Positions 25,030 through 33,969 of a stretch of 64,000 bases of DNA are shown in pieces (position 1 is the stretch's first letter; the number at the start of each line of letters is the position of its first letter). Origin of the DNA: Sphingopyxis sp. USTB-05 (GTDB lineage Bacteria; Pseudomonadota; Alphaproteobacteria; Sphingomonadales; Sphingomonadaceae); the NCBI RefSeq assembly GCF_023822045.1, contig NZ_CP084712.1, forward strand, positions 1,550,001 to 1,614,000, in the 5' to 3' direction. The notes under the pieces are model-generated. The model was not told where the DNA came from. It did not search any database and saw nothing but the letters and a program-made list of their open reading frames with translations. A program made the translations under genes and the position numbers.

Positions 25030-25374
25030 ATGGATTCGAGTGCTGCCGTAGGAGCGCTGGGCGCGCTCGCGCAGGAACATCGCCTCGCGCTGTTTCGCCT
25101 GCTCGTGCAGGCGGGACCGCGCGGGATGGCGGCGGGTGCGATCGCCGAGGCGCTCGGCATTCCGCCAAGCTCGCTGTCCTTCCATCTCGCGCAGCTTCGC
25201 TCGGCCGAATTGATCGCGCAGGAGCGGCAGCACCGGACGATCATCTACCGGGCCAACTATCCCGCGATGAACGCGCTCCTCGCCTATCTCATGGAAAATT
25301 GCTGCGCCGCCTCGACCTGCGAGGGCGAGGGGGCGTGCGACGGTGTAACGACAGACGAAAGGGAAAGCGCATGA
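25030..25374 (+). CDS. arsR: ArsR/SmtB family arsenical-responsive repressor
   Basis: This is a 114-aa winged-helix repressor. The DNA-binding helix region is IPPSSLSFHLAQLRSAELI (about 45-63). Instead of the classical ELCVCDL site in the recognition helix, cysteines cluster at the C-terminus: C91-C92, C97 and C103 (ENCCAASTC). This places it with ArsR repressors that bind As(III) or MAs(III) near the C-terminus. ATG at 25030; its stop overlaps arsI as ATGA. It would control arsI and the following genes through the palindromes just upstream. Confidence 0.93.
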   Translation: MDSSAAVGALGALAQEHRLALFRLLVQAGPRGMAAGAIAEALGIPPSSLSFHLAQLRSAELIAQERQHRTIIYRANYPAMNALLAYLMENCCAASTCEGEGACDGVTTDERESA

Positions 25375-25823
25375 AGAGACTGCACGTCCATGTCGGGGTC
25401 GAAGACCTTGCTACCTCGATCCGCTTCTACAGCACGATGTTCGGCGCCGAGCCGACGGTCCTGAAGCCCGATTACGCCAAATGGCTGCTCGACGATCCGC
25501 GCGTCAATTTCGCGATTTCGATGGGCAATCATGCGCAAACCGGCATCCAGCATCTCGGCGTCCAGGTCGAAAGCCCGGCGGAGCTCGGCGAGGTCTATGG
25601 CCGGATCAAGGCGGCCGAGCGTCCCGTGCTCGAAGAGGGCCGCACGACCTGCTGTTACGCCAAGTCGGAGAAGAGCTGGATTTCGGACCCAGACGGCGTC
25701 GTCTGGGAAGCCTTTTACACCGACGGCGAGGCGACGACCTATGGCGACAGCCCCGCGCTCGAAACCCTTACAGCGAGCGTTGCCGAGACAAAATGCTGCG
25801 GGCCGGCCGCGGCGGCGGCCTGA
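25371..25823 (+). CDS. arsI: ArsI/CadI-type C-As lyase (glyoxalase fold)
   Basis: This is a 150-aa vicinal-oxygen-chelate dioxygenase that cleaves the carbon-arsenic bond of trivalent organoarsenicals such as MAs(III). The vicinal cysteine pair C94-C95 in TTCCYAKSEKSW is the substrate-binding signature of ArsI. Metal-ligand candidates are a histidine near the N-terminus (H5/H7), H61 in IQHLGVQVES and E113 in VVWEAFYT. Two further cysteines end the protein (KCCGP). ATGA overlap with arsR shows co-translation. CadI relatives are sometimes annotated as cadmium-induced; the Cys-Cys motif favours ArsI. Confidence 0.9.
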   Translation: MKRLHVHVGVEDLATSIRFYSTMFGAEPTVLKPDYAKWLLDDPRVNFAISMGNHAQTGIQHLGVQVESPAELGEVYGRIKAAERPVLEEGRTTCCYAKSEKSWISDPDGVVWEAFYTDGEATTYGDSPALETLTASVAETKCCGPAAAAA

Positions 25824-25948
25824 TGACCGCGCGCGCGGCGGGGCGTTCCCGCCGCGCATAGGCCTATGGCTGAATTCGATTGGACGGAACGCCCCGCGGC
25901 GGCGTCTAAGGCCCTGCGAACCACAATCGAAACGGCGAGAGGAAATTT

Positions 25949-26890
25949 ATGGACATGATGACGAGCGAGCTGTCGCGCCGGTCGATGCTCGGACTGTTTT
26001 CGCTGGCGGCGGCTTTGCCGCTCGCCGGATGCGCCGGAAGCGCGCGTGCTGGCGCCGCGGCGCCGGGCACGTCCGCGCCCGAGGCGGGCGCATGGCAGAC
26101 CCGTCATGTCGCCTCGAAAACCGACGGTCTCGATATCGTCCTTCATGAAGCGGGGCGGGGCAAGCCGCTCGTCATCGTCCATGGCGGCGGCAGCAATGCC
26201 GAGCCCTATCGCCGCCTCGGCGACATGCTCACCGCTCACTTCCGGGTCGTGCGCGTCGAGCGCCGCAACTATGGCGTGAGCGGCACGCGCGCCTCGCCGA
26301 TCACCTGGGAACAGGAAGTCGGCGACGTCGGCGCGGTGATCGAGGCGGTCGGCGGCCGCTGCCATCTCTTCGGCCATTCGGCGGGCGCGCTCGTTTCGCT
26401 TCATGTGGCGCGGCGCCGTCCCGAACTCGTCGACCGGCTCGCGCTCTACGAGCCGCCGCTGCTCGGCGGCGGACCCGGCGTCGTCGCGGTGAAGGCGAAG
26501 TTCGACGCGCTGATCGCCGAGGGGAGGAAGGATGAGGCATTGATCCTCATTTACGGCCATTTCGTCGGGCTGCCCGAGGATGTCGTGCGCGCGTCGATCG
26601 GCACGCGCGGACCCGACGTCTACGGTCTCCTGCCGGGCGCGTCGGCCGACCTCGAAGCGCTGACGACGCTCGACACCGATCCTGCCGACTGGGCTGGGAT
26701 CAAGCTCGAGACCTTGCTCCTCGTCGGCGAAAAGAGCGCGGCGCATCCGCTGCTCGACAGCAGCGCGGCGCTGGCGAAGGTGCTTGCGAACAGCCGGACC
26801 GTGACACTGCCGGGACAGGCGCATAGCGCGCAGGTCTCGGCGCCCGATCTCGTCGCCGCTGCGATCGACCCCTGGTTCCGGGCAAGCTGA
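25949..26890 (+). CDS. Tat-exported lipoprotein-like alpha/beta hydrolase
   Basis: This is a 313-aa serine hydrolase of the alpha/beta fold. The N-terminus has a twin-arginine motif (SRRSMLG) and a lipobox-like LAGC with C28, suggesting Tat export and lipid anchoring. The catalytic serine is S144 in GHSAG, the oxyanion segment is HGGGSN, and the late histidine is in GQAHSAQV. The ATG at 25949 follows an AGAGGA ribosome-binding site. It sits between arsI and a flavin monooxygenase in one direction, a position where I know of no established ars gene. Role unknown: an ester or amide hydrolase for an arsenical or an unrelated passenger. Confidence 0.82.
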   Translation: MDMMTSELSRRSMLGLFSLAAALPLAGCAGSARAGAAAPGTSAPEAGAWQTRHVASKTDGLDIVLHEAGRGKPLVIVHGGGSNAEPYRRLGDMLTAHFRVVRVERRNYGVSGTRASPITWEQEVGDVGAVIEAVGGRCHLFGHSAGALVSLHVARRRPELVDRLALYEPPLLGGGPGVVAVKAKFDALIAEGRKDEALILIYGHFVGLPEDVVRASIGTRGPDVYGLLPGASADLEALTTLDTDPADWAGIKLETLLLVGEKSAAHPLLDSSAALAKVLANSRTVTLPGQAHSAQVSAPDLVAAAIDPWFRAS

Positions 26891-26910
26891 TCATGGCAAG
26901 GGGGAAGGAC

Positions 26911-27945
26911 ATGCCCGTCGTCGTGATCGGCGCCGGCCAGGCGGGGCTTGCCACCGGACGGATGCTCCAGCGCGCGGGGATCGATTTCACGATCCTCGAA
27001 GCGGGGCAGCGCGCCGCCGGGTCCTGGCCGGCCTATTATGACTCGCTGACGCTGTTTTCTCCGACAGCCCATTCGTCGCTTCCCGACCGTGCGATGCCCG
27101 GCGAAGCTGATGCCTATCCGGGGCGCGATGCGGTCGCCGCCTATCTTGAAGACTATGCCGCGCATTTCTCCCTGCCTGTCCGCCTCGGCGCACGGGCCGC
27201 TTCGGTCACGCCCGGAGATGGCGGGGCGCTCGATGTGCGGCTCGAAGACGGCAGCGCGCTTGCCGCATCGGCGGTTGTCGCCGCCACCGGGACCTTCGGC
27301 GCGCCCCATGTGCCGGCGATCGAGGGCGCGACGCGCTTTTCGGGCAAGATGTTACATTCGGCCGCCTACCAGCGCCCCGCCGACTTCGCGGGGCAGCGCG
27401 TGATCGTCGTCGGCGCCGCCAATTCGGCGGTGCAGATCGCCGCCGAACTGGCGCGCCATGCCCGCGTCACCCTCGCGACGCGCGAGCCGGTCCGTTACGT
27501 GCCGCAGCGCTTTCTGGGCCGGGACGTGCATTTCTGGTTCAAATGGACCGGGATCGATGCCACCAACCTTTTTTCGGATCAGGGGACGCCGGTTCTCGAC
27601 GATGGCCGCTACCGGCTGGCGATCGACGAGGGGCGGCCCGAGCGGAGGCCCATGTTCAAGGCAATGACCGAAGAGGGCGTGATCTGGGCTGACGGGCGCG
27701 AGGAAGCGGTCGATGCGATCATCTTCGCCACCGGCTTTCGCCCCGACCTGCCGTTTCTCGCCGCGGACGCGGCCTTCGACGAGCGTGGACGCCTTCGCCA
27801 GCGCCGCGCCGCCTCGACCGCGATCGACGGGCTCTATTTCGTCGGGCAGCCGGGGCTCACCCGCTACGCATCGGGTGCGCTGCGCGGCGTCGGTCATGAT
27901 GCCGCGCATGTGGTGCGGCAGATTGCGCGGCGCCTCCACGCTTGA
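26911..27945 (+). CDS. Flavin-dependent monooxygenase (ArsO/CzcO-like)
   Basis: This is a 344-aa flavoprotein with an N-terminal FAD motif (VVVIGAGQAGLATG) and a second NAD(P)H motif (VVGAANSAVQIAAEL). EAGQRAAGSWPAYYDSL and FATGFRPDLPFL are typical of class B-like monooxygenases annotated as CzcO or ArsO. The ATG at 26911 is preferred because GGGGGAAGG lies just upstream; an in-frame ATG at 26893 would add six residues. ArsO-type enzymes occur in arsenic operons next to MFS genes; their reaction is not well defined. The next gene starts inside its stop codon. Confidence 0.83.
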   Translation: MPVVVIGAGQAGLATGRMLQRAGIDFTILEAGQRAAGSWPAYYDSLTLFSPTAHSSLPDRAMPGEADAYPGRDAVAAYLEDYAAHFSLPVRLGARAASVTPGDGGALDVRLEDGSALAASAVVAATGTFGAPHVPAIEGATRFSGKMLHSAAYQRPADFAGQRVIVVGAANSAVQIAAELARHARVTLATREPVRYVPQRFLGRDVHFWFKWTGIDATNLFSDQGTPVLDDGRYRLAIDEGRPERRPMFKAMTEEGVIWADGREEAVDAIIFATGFRPDLPFLAADAAFDERGRLRQRRAASTAIDGLYFVGQPGLTRYASGALRGVGHDAAHVVRQIARRLHA

Positions 27946-29156
27946 CGGGGGCGCGGCCAGCATTGCCTGCCGGGCTCGGCGCGCGCGCGCAGTGGACGCT
28001 CGCGGCGCTTCAACTCCTGTCGTGGGGCTCCTTCTTCTACGCCTTCACGGTCCTTGCCCTCCCGATGGAGCGCGAACTCGGCTGGTCGCGGCCCGCGATT
28101 ATGATGGCGATGTCGCTCGCGCTCGTCGTCGCCGGCCTGCTCGCACCGTTCGTCGGTCACGCGATCGACCGCGGGCACGGACGGCGCGTGATGACGGCGG
28201 GCAGCCTTCTCGGCGCCGTCATGCTCTGCCTGTGGTCGGTCGGCAGCGCCAAGCCTTTCCTCTATGCGGCCTGGACCGGCCTCGGCGCGGCGCAGGCGAT
28301 GACTTTCTACGACGCCGGTTTTGCCGCGCTGACTCGGCGGCTCGGCGACGGTGCGCCGCGTGCGATCATGCGCATGACATTGCTCGGCGGCTTCGCGGGC
28401 ACGGTGTTCATTCCGCTGACCGGTTGGCTCGTCGACCATATGGGATGGCGCGACGCGCTCATGGTGCTCGCCGCGATCAATCTCTTCGTCGCGGCGCCGC
28501 TCCACTGGCTTGTCCTCGCGGGCGACCGCGCGGACGAGGGCGCCGCGGACACCGTCCACGCGCCGCGCGGCGCGTGGATGGGGGCGCTCCGCCAGCGCGC
28601 CTTCTGGATGCTCGTCACCACCTTCGGCACCTGGTCGCTCGCCTTCGGTTCGCTGACCTTCCACCTCCTGCCGCTGTTCGCCGAGCGCGGTCTGTCCGAC
28701 AGCATGGGGATCGCCTTGCTCGCCGCCGTCGGGCCGCTCCAGATTGCCGGGCGCATCGGCCTCATGCTCCATCGCGGCGAGATGCCGTCGCGCCTGCTCG
28801 GGCGCACGCTCACTGCCGCGCTCGTCGCCGCGCTTCTCCTGCTGCTTGTTGCCGGCGCGAACATCTGGCTGATCGCGGCGGCCATCATGCTCTACGGCAT
28901 CGCCAACGGCATGGTCACGATCCTGCGCGGGATCGCGGTCGCCGACTATCTCGGGGTCGCCGGCTTCGGCCGCAAAAGCGGCATGATCGGCGCGATCAAC
29001 GGCTTCGCGCTGGCGCTCGCGCCCTATGTGGCGGGGCTGTTGTGGAGCGGCGGGGGCTACAGGCTGATGCTGACGGGGCTCGCCGTCGCGGGCGCGGCAG
29101 GCGCGCTGGCCTTCTGGTCGCTGCCGCGGCCTGCATCGCGCGCGGCTCGGGGCTGA
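27942..29156 (+). CDS. MFS transporter of the arsenic cluster
   Basis: This is a 404-aa major facilitator protein with twelve predicted helices. Motif A is present as GHAIDRGHGRRVM. The start is taken as TTG at 27942 overlapping the monooxygenase stop (TTGA); no ATG occurs before the first helix. Because it follows arsR-arsI-hydrolase-monooxygenase with overlaps, it may export an arsenical (as ArsK or ArsJ MFS proteins do), but it is not clearly either of them. General MFS assignment is firm, substrate is inference. Confidence 0.84.
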   Translation: MTGARPALPAGLGARAQWTLAALQLLSWGSFFYAFTVLALPMERELGWSRPAIMMAMSLALVVAGLLAPFVGHAIDRGHGRRVMTAGSLLGAVMLCLWSVGSAKPFLYAAWTGLGAAQAMTFYDAGFAALTRRLGDGAPRAIMRMTLLGGFAGTVFIPLTGWLVDHMGWRDALMVLAAINLFVAAPLHWLVLAGDRADEGAADTVHAPRGAWMGALRQRAFWMLVTTFGTWSLAFGSLTFHLLPLFAERGLSDSMGIALLAAVGPLQIAGRIGLMLHRGEMPSRLLGRTLTAALVAALLLLLVAGANIWLIAAAIMLYGIANGMVTILRGIAVADYLGVAGFGRKSGMIGAINGFALALAPYVAGLLWSGGGYRLMLTGLAVAGAAGALAFWSLPRPASRAARG

Positions 29157-29162
29157 GGGCGG

Positions 29163-29762
29163 TCAGCCGCGCGGCGCGAGGCCATCGAAAAGAATGTCGA
29201 GGAAATCGGCCGCCACATCCTTTGGCGGATTGCGCCAGCGCGCGACGCCGTTGAAGGCCGCGAAAAGGAGCCGGCTTGCGACGCGCGGGTCGCAGGACCG
29301 GAGCGAGCCGTCGGCAATGCCCTCCGCGATCATCTCGGCGGCGGCGTTGCCGAGCGCGAGCTGCGCCTTGCGACTCGTCGTCCGCTCGTCCTCGGCCATC
29401 TCGCTCGCGTCGGTAAGCACGAAGCAGCGCCCGAAATCCTCGCTGACGATCTCGGCATAGCGCTGGAAGAAGGCGGTGAGACGCGCGCGTCCGTCGGCTT
29501 CGCGGCGGGCATGGCCGACCGCTTCCATCAGCTCCTGCCGGGCTATGTCGCCGCAGGCGGTGAGGAGTGCGTCCTTGCTTTGCGAATAATGGTAGAGCGC
29601 GGCGCGCGTCATGCCGATCTCGCGCGCGACATCCTCGAGCGTCGCCTGGCGGAAGCCGAGGTCGCTGAACACGCGCGCGGCGGTACGGAGCACTTCGATG
29701 CGCCGGTCGCCGAAGCGATTGTTGGGCCGCCCGCGCGGCTTGGTGATGGTTCGTGTCGCCAT
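29163..29762 (-). CDS. TetR family transcriptional regulator
   Basis: This is a 199-aa regulator. The N-terminal helix-turn-helix spans about residues 20-65, with ATLEDVAREIGMTRAALYHY as the recognition core. The C-terminal ligand domain is helical. The ATG at 29762 follows a GGAG sequence 8 bases upstream; a longer frame to 29834 lacks a good site. It lies 6 bases from the end of the MFS gene (convergent) and downstream of the minus-strand acyl-CoA operon, whose promoters carry a shared 16-bp inverted repeat. It is the likely binder of those sites; this is inference. Confidence 0.92.
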   Translation of the reverse strand: MATRTITKPRGRPNNRFGDRRIEVLRTAARVFSDLGFRQATLEDVAREIGMTRAALYHYSQSKDALLTACGDIARQELMEAVGHARREADGRARLTAFFQRYAEIVSEDFGRCFVLTDASEMAEDERTTSRKAQLALGNAAAEMIAEGIADGSLRSCDPRVASRLLFAAFNGVARWRNPPKDVAADFLDILFDGLAPRG

Positions 29763-29844
29763 GAAAGTCTCCGTAGCGATGACTTGTGGCCTGCGAACCT
29801 TCGGGTCAAGGCCATGGACGGCTGTGCCGCCCATGGCCGCCCCC

Positions 29845-30672
29845 TCAGATGCTGACGCCGCCGCCGACGATCAGCGTCTGCCCGCTGACATAATTGCTCT
29901 CCGGAATGCAGAAGAGATGGACGCCGCCCGCGGCTTCCTCGGCGGTTCCGGCGCGCCCGAGCGGCACCATCGCGGGAAGCGCAGAGAGCGCCGCCTGCGG
30001 CACGCCGGCCTGGACTTCCTTGCCCTCGATCAGGATTTTCGACGCGGGATCGTCGAGCGGCTTGGTGAGCCGCGTCTCGATGAAGCCGAAGGCGACGCAG
30101 TTCACGCACACCTTGTAGCGGCCCCATTCCTTGCTCATCGTCTTTGTCATGCCGACGAGCGCCGACTTGGCCGACGAATAGTTGATCTGCCCGGCATTGC
30201 CATGCGTGCCGGCCATCGACGAGATGAGCACCACCTTGCGGAAATTCTCCTCGCCGGCGGCCGCTTCCTGCTTGGCGAAGAGGCGGATCGGCTCGGCGGC
30301 GGCGCGCAGGATCCGGAACGGCGCGACGACATGAACGTCGAGCATCTTCTGGAACTGGTCGTCGCCCATCTTCTGGACCACGCCGTCGAGCGTGTAGCCG
30401 GCGTTCGAGACGATGATGTCGAGGCCGTTGAAGGTCTTTACCGCGGTGTCGACGAAGCGGTCGCCGAAGTCGGCGTCGGTGACATTGCCGACGCAGGCGA
30501 CGGCGTCGCCGCCAAGGGCCTTGATCGCGTTCACGACCTCGGCCGCGGGATCTTCGTCGAGATCGTTGACGACGATGCGCGCGCCGTCACGCGCCAGTTT
30601 GAGCGCGAGTTCGCGGCCGATGCCGCGACCCGATCCGGTGATGAGGGCCACCTTGCCCGCGAGTCTGCTCAT
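29845..30672 (-). CDS. SDR family 3-hydroxyacyl-CoA dehydrogenase-like enzyme
   Basis: This is a 275-aa short-chain dehydrogenase. TGSGRGIG (13-20) binds the cofactor, VSNAG replaces NNAG, and the catalytic residues are the serine in LISSMAG and the pair in INYSSAK. It probably oxidises 3-hydroxyacyl-CoA to 3-oxoacyl-CoA, because two MaoC-fold hydratase-like genes and a thiolase lie directly upstream in the same operon. It resembles FabG and 17-beta-HSD4-type dehydrogenases. Last gene of the operon transcribed from the promoter near 33,990. Confidence 0.88.
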   Translation of the reverse strand: MSRLAGKVALITGSGRGIGRELALKLARDGARIVVNDLDEDPAAEVVNAIKALGGDAVACVGNVTDADFGDRFVDTAVKTFNGLDIIVSNAGYTLDGVVQKMGDDQFQKMLDVHVVAPFRILRAAAEPIRLFAKQEAAAGEENFRKVVLISSMAGTHGNAGQINYSSAKSALVGMTKTMSKEWGRYKVCVNCVAFGFIETRLTKPLDDPASKILIEGKEVQAGVPQAALSALPAMVPLGRAGTAEEAAGGVHLFCIPESNYVSGQTLIVGGGVSI

Positions 30673-30701
30673 AATCGTCTCTCCCTGATGTGGTGTTCTG
30701 G

Positions 30702-31124
30702 TCAGTTGATCCGGATGACGGCCTCGCCGTCGATCGTCGTGGCGCCCTTGTCGGTCACGGTCCGCACCGCGACGCGCGCGCAGCGGCTATCTCCGTCGTC
30801 GAAGATCTCGGTGACCTCGCCGGTCGCGGTCACCGTCGCATAGAGCGGGGTGATCGAGGTGAAGCGGACATTCCAGGAGAGAAGCCGCTCCTGCGGCACC
30901 CAATGGGTGATAAGCTGCGCGAGATAGGCCATCGACAGCATGCCGTGGCCGAACACATCGTCCATGCCCGCGGCCTTCGCGAAATCGCTGTCGATATGGA
31001 GCGGAACATAGTCGTTCGACGCGCCCGCGAAGAGCGCGAGCGTCGCGCGGTTGATCGGTCCCTGGACGTGCGGGGGGAGCGTGTCGCCGACGGCGAGCGC
31101 GGCGAGGTTGGTGCTATTGGTCAT
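30702..31124 (-). CDS. MaoC-like hot-dog dehydratase
   Basis: This is a 140-aa single hot-dog domain of the (R)-enoyl-CoA hydratase 2 type. The catalytic motif is present as VPLHIDSDFAKAAG and VFGHGMLSM. The ATG at 31124 follows an AGAGGA site; an upstream in-frame ATG at 31142 overlaps the preceding stop. The next gene upstream encodes a second small MaoC-fold protein, so the two probably form a heteromeric hydratase like ChsH1/ChsH2. This one carries the active-site residues. Confidence 0.87.
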   Translation of the reverse strand: MTNSTNLAALAVGDTLPPHVQGPINRATLALFAGASNDYVPLHIDSDFAKAAGMDDVFGHGMLSMAYLAQLITHWVPQERLLSWNVRFTSITPLYATVTATGEVTEIFDDGDSRCARVAVRTVTDKGATTIDGEAVIRIN

Positions 31125-31138
31125 CGCTGGGGTTCCTC

Positions 31139-31585
31139 TCATCCGTTCCGCACGACGGTGACGACACGCATTTCGACGCAGAGCTCGCCGGCCGCATTCT
31201 CGGCCTTCGTGTCCTGAACGATGAATTCGAGCGCGCCGCCCTTCTTCTCGTAGATGTCGCTCGTCGTCGTGGTCAGCGTTATCGTCTCGCCGGCGTGGAT
31301 CGGGCGGTGGTAGGTGAAGCTCTGCTCGCCATGGAGGATGCGGTGCATGTCGACCCCCATGTCGCCCAAGAGATTGCCGCGCGTCGGCGGCGCGCCGAGC
31401 GCGAGGCTGAAGACGAAGGTGGGCGGGGCGGGGAGGGCCGGATGGCCCGCCGCGCGCGCGGCCTCCTCGTCGAAATAGATGGGGTTCGTCTCGCCCGTCG
31501 CATGCGCGAAGAAGCGGAGCTGGCCCTTCTCGACGTCGATCGTGCGCGGATCGGAGGTGAAGCCCTTGAAGCTCTGGTCGATCAT
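31139..31585 (-). CDS. MaoC-fold N-terminal-type (FAS1-like) dehydratase partner
   Basis: This is a 148-aa hot-dog protein of the MaoC N-terminal-like class. LRFFAHATGETNPIYFDEEAARAAGHPALPAPPTFVF is split by the usual PxTF turn that binds substrate. It lacks the clear D...H catalytic pair of its neighbour, which fits a structural or substrate-binding subunit. It has no DUF35 domain, unlike ChsH2 of mycobacterial steroid catabolism. It lies 9 bases after the thiolase gene. Confidence 0.86.
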   Translation of the reverse strand: MIDQSFKGFTSDPRTIDVEKGQLRFFAHATGETNPIYFDEEAARAAGHPALPAPPTFVFSLALGAPPTRGNLLGDMGVDMHRILHGEQSFTYHRPIHAGETITLTTTTSDIYEKKGGALEFIVQDTKAENAAGELCVEMRVVTVVRNG

Positions 31586-31594
31586 CGCTTCCTC

Positions 31595-32776
31595 CTATGC
31601 CTGGCCGAAGAGCGTGACGACGCAGGCGCCGCCAAGACCGAGATTATGCTGGAGCGCGTGCCGCGCTCCCTCGACCTGGCGCCGGTCGGCGGTGCCGCGG
31701 AGCTGATGGGTGAGTTCGAAGCATTGGGCGAGGCCGGTTGCGCCGAGCGGGTGGCCCTTCGAGAGCAGGCCGCCCGAGGGATTGGTGACGACCTTGCCGC
31801 CATAGCTGTTGTCGCCGTCCTCGATGAACTTCTCGGCGCCGCCTTCGGGGCAGAGGCCGAGCGATTCATATGTGACGAGTTCGTTCGCGGTGAAGCAGTC
31901 GTGGAGCTCGACGACCGCGACGTCCCCGGGGCCTATTCCGGCGGCCTCATAGACCTGGCGGGCCGCTTCCTTCGCCATGTCGTATCCGATGACCTTCATC
32001 ATCGACGGCTCGAAACTCGTCTCGGTATCGGTGGTCATCGCCTGCGCGACGATCTCGACGCGCGCGTCGAGGCCGTGCTTCGCGGCAAAGGCGGGCGAGA
32101 CCAGAATGGCTGCCGCAGCGCCGCAGGTCGGCGGGCAGGCCTGGAGGCGGGTGAGCGGACCATAAAGCTTCGGCGAGGCCATCACCTCCTCGAGACTGAT
32201 CGGGTCGCGGAAGAGAGCGAGCGGGTTGTTCGCGGCATGGCGGCGCGCCTTCACTGAGATTTTCGCGAAGGTCTCGTCCTTCGCCCCATAGCGCTCCTGA
32301 TAGTCGCGCCCGCCGCCGCCGAAGAGCTGCGCCGCCCAGGGCGCCTTCTCGTCCGCACCCTGAATCGCATGGGTCACATCGGTGTGCCGCTCCATCGGCG
32401 CCTTGCGGTCGTGGAAGACATTGCCGAGCGCGCCGGGGAGCATTTGCTCGAAGCCGACGGCGAGCACGCAGTCGGCGCCGCCGAGCGCGATGAGCTGGCG
32501 CGCGAGGTAGAGCGCGGTCGAGCCGGTCGAGCAATTATTGTTGACGTTGACGATCGGGATGCCGGTGCATCCGACGCGGTAGATTGCTGACTGGCCCGCG
32601 GTGGAATCGCCATAGACATAGCCCGCATAGGCCTGTTGGACATGGCTGTAGTCGAGACCGGCATCGGCGAGCGCCAGCTTGATCGCCTCTTCGGCCATGC
32701 TGTCCCAGTCGCCGGCCTGACTCGGTTTCTGGAACGGCACCATGCCGACTCCCGCCACGCGTGCTTTGATCGTCAT
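31595..32776 (-). CDS. SCPx-type thiolase / lipid-transfer protein
   Basis: This is a 393-aa thiolase-superfamily enzyme. NVNNNCSTGSTAL carries the nucleophilic cysteine, ELHDCFTANEL the first histidine, and KGHPLGATGLAQ the second; LGLGGACVV closes the active site. The pattern is closest to the SCPx thiolase domain, which cleaves 3-oxoacyl-CoAs of branched or sterol side chains. The cysteine argues against an Ltp2-type retro-aldolase. A DUF35 partner often encoded beside such thiolases is missing here. Second gene of the acyl-CoA operon. Confidence 0.88.
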   Translation of the reverse strand: MTIKARVAGVGMVPFQKPSQAGDWDSMAEEAIKLALADAGLDYSHVQQAYAGYVYGDSTAGQSAIYRVGCTGIPIVNVNNNCSTGSTALYLARQLIALGGADCVLAVGFEQMLPGALGNVFHDRKAPMERHTDVTHAIQGADEKAPWAAQLFGGGGRDYQERYGAKDETFAKISVKARRHAANNPLALFRDPISLEEVMASPKLYGPLTRLQACPPTCGAAAAILVSPAFAAKHGLDARVEIVAQAMTTDTETSFEPSMMKVIGYDMAKEAARQVYEAAGIGPGDVAVVELHDCFTANELVTYESLGLCPEGGAEKFIEDGDNSYGGKVVTNPSGGLLSKGHPLGATGLAQCFELTHQLRGTADRRQVEGARHALQHNLGLGGACVVTLFGQA

Positions 32777-32800
32777 TTCTCGTCTCCTTTTTGGCGCGCG

Positions 32801-33955
32801 CTACAGCGAGCGGGCGATCAGCGTTTTCATGATTTCGTTGGTACCCGCGTAGATCCGGGCGACGCGCGCGTTGGTCCACATGCGCGCGATCGGGTATTCG
32901 GCCATGTAACCGTAGCCGCCGTGAAGCTGCAGGCATTCGTCGGTGACGCGGCCCAAAGCCTCGCTCGTCCAGTATTTCGCCATCGCGGCGGTCGCGGCAT
33001 CGAGTTCGCCCGCGAGCAGGCGGACCATCATCTCGTCGATGAAGACGCGCGCGACGACGGCCTGCGTTTTGCACTCGGCGAGCTTGAACTGGGTGTTCTG
33101 GAAATCGGCGATCGGCTTGCCGAAGGCGGTGCGCTGGCGAACATAGTCGGTGGTGACGCGCACCGCTTCTTCCATCTCGACGACGCAGTTGAGCGCGACC
33201 GAGGTGCGCTCCCATGCGAGCTGCTCCATAAGCTGGTAGAAGCCGCGGCCTTCCTCGCCGCCGAGCAGATTGGCGTTCGGAACGAACAGGTCGTCGAAGA
33301 AAAGCTCGGACGTGTCCTGCGCGTGCATGCCGACCTTGTGGAGGTTGCGGCCGCGGCGAAAGCCTTCGGCTTCCTCCGGTTCGATGACCAGTAGCGAGAT
33401 GCCCTTGGCGCCCGCCGCCGAAGGGTCGGTCTTGGCGACGACGATGACCACGCCGCAATTCTGGCCGTTGCTGATGAAGGTCTTCTGGCCGTTGATGACA
33501 TAGCCATCGTCGGTGCGGCGTGCGGTCGTGCGCACCGCCTGCAGGTCCGAACCGGTCCCCGGTTCGGTCATCGCGACCGCGCCGATGAGCTCGCCGGTCG
33601 CCATGCGGGGGAGCCAGCGATGCCGTTGCTGCTCGGTGCCATAGGCGAGGATATAATGGGCGACGATGCCCGAGCTCACATTGTTGCCGGTGCCGAAGCC
33701 GCCCCAGAGACCGGCGCGCACGACTTCCTGCGCGATCACCGCCTCATGTGCGAGGGTGCCACCGCCGCCGCCATATTCGGCGGGGATGCTCGCGCAGAGC
33801 AGCCCCGCGGTCCCGGCGCGGCGCCAGGCGTCGCGATCGACGACGCGGTCGGATTCCCAGCGTTCGGCATGCGGCACCAGCTCGCGCGCGACGAACTTGG
33901 CGGCTTCGTCGGCGAGCAGGGCGAGCTCGTCGTCCATCCATGGCGAACGATTCAT
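32801..33955 (-). CDS. Acyl-CoA dehydrogenase (first gene of the operon)
   Basis: This is a 384-aa FAD-dependent dehydrogenase that would introduce the alpha-beta double bond into an acyl-CoA. FAD and substrate motifs are visible: AMTEPGTGSDLQAV, INGQKTFISNGQ, RQRTAFGKPI and LQLHGGYGYMAEYPI. The C-terminal motif reads IYAGTNEIMK, so the glutamate of the short-chain YEGT motif is alanine, as in many FadE-type enzymes with the base on another helix. Promoter region with a 16-bp inverted repeat lies directly upstream. Confidence 0.92.
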   Translation of the reverse strand: MNRSPWMDDELALLADEAAKFVARELVPHAERWESDRVVDRDAWRRAGTAGLLCASIPAEYGGGGGTLAHEAVIAQEVVRAGLWGGFGTGNNVSSGIVAHYILAYGTEQQRHRWLPRMATGELIGAVAMTEPGTGSDLQAVRTTARRTDDGYVINGQKTFISNGQNCGVVIVVAKTDPSAAGAKGISLLVIEPEEAEGFRRGRNLHKVGMHAQDTSELFFDDLFVPNANLLGGEEGRGFYQLMEQLAWERTSVALNCVVEMEEAVRVTTDYVRQRTAFGKPIADFQNTQFKLAECKTQAVVARVFIDEMMVRLLAGELDAATAAMAKYWTSEALGRVTDECLQLHGGYGYMAEYPIARMWTNARVARIYAGTNEIMKTLIARSL

Positions 33956-33969
33956 GTCGATTCCTTTAA

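Noticed and set aside
25833..25857. GC hairpin after arsI as a terminator
   Set aside because: The 10-bp stem has no T tract, and the downstream genes appear to continue the cluster, so termination is not supported.
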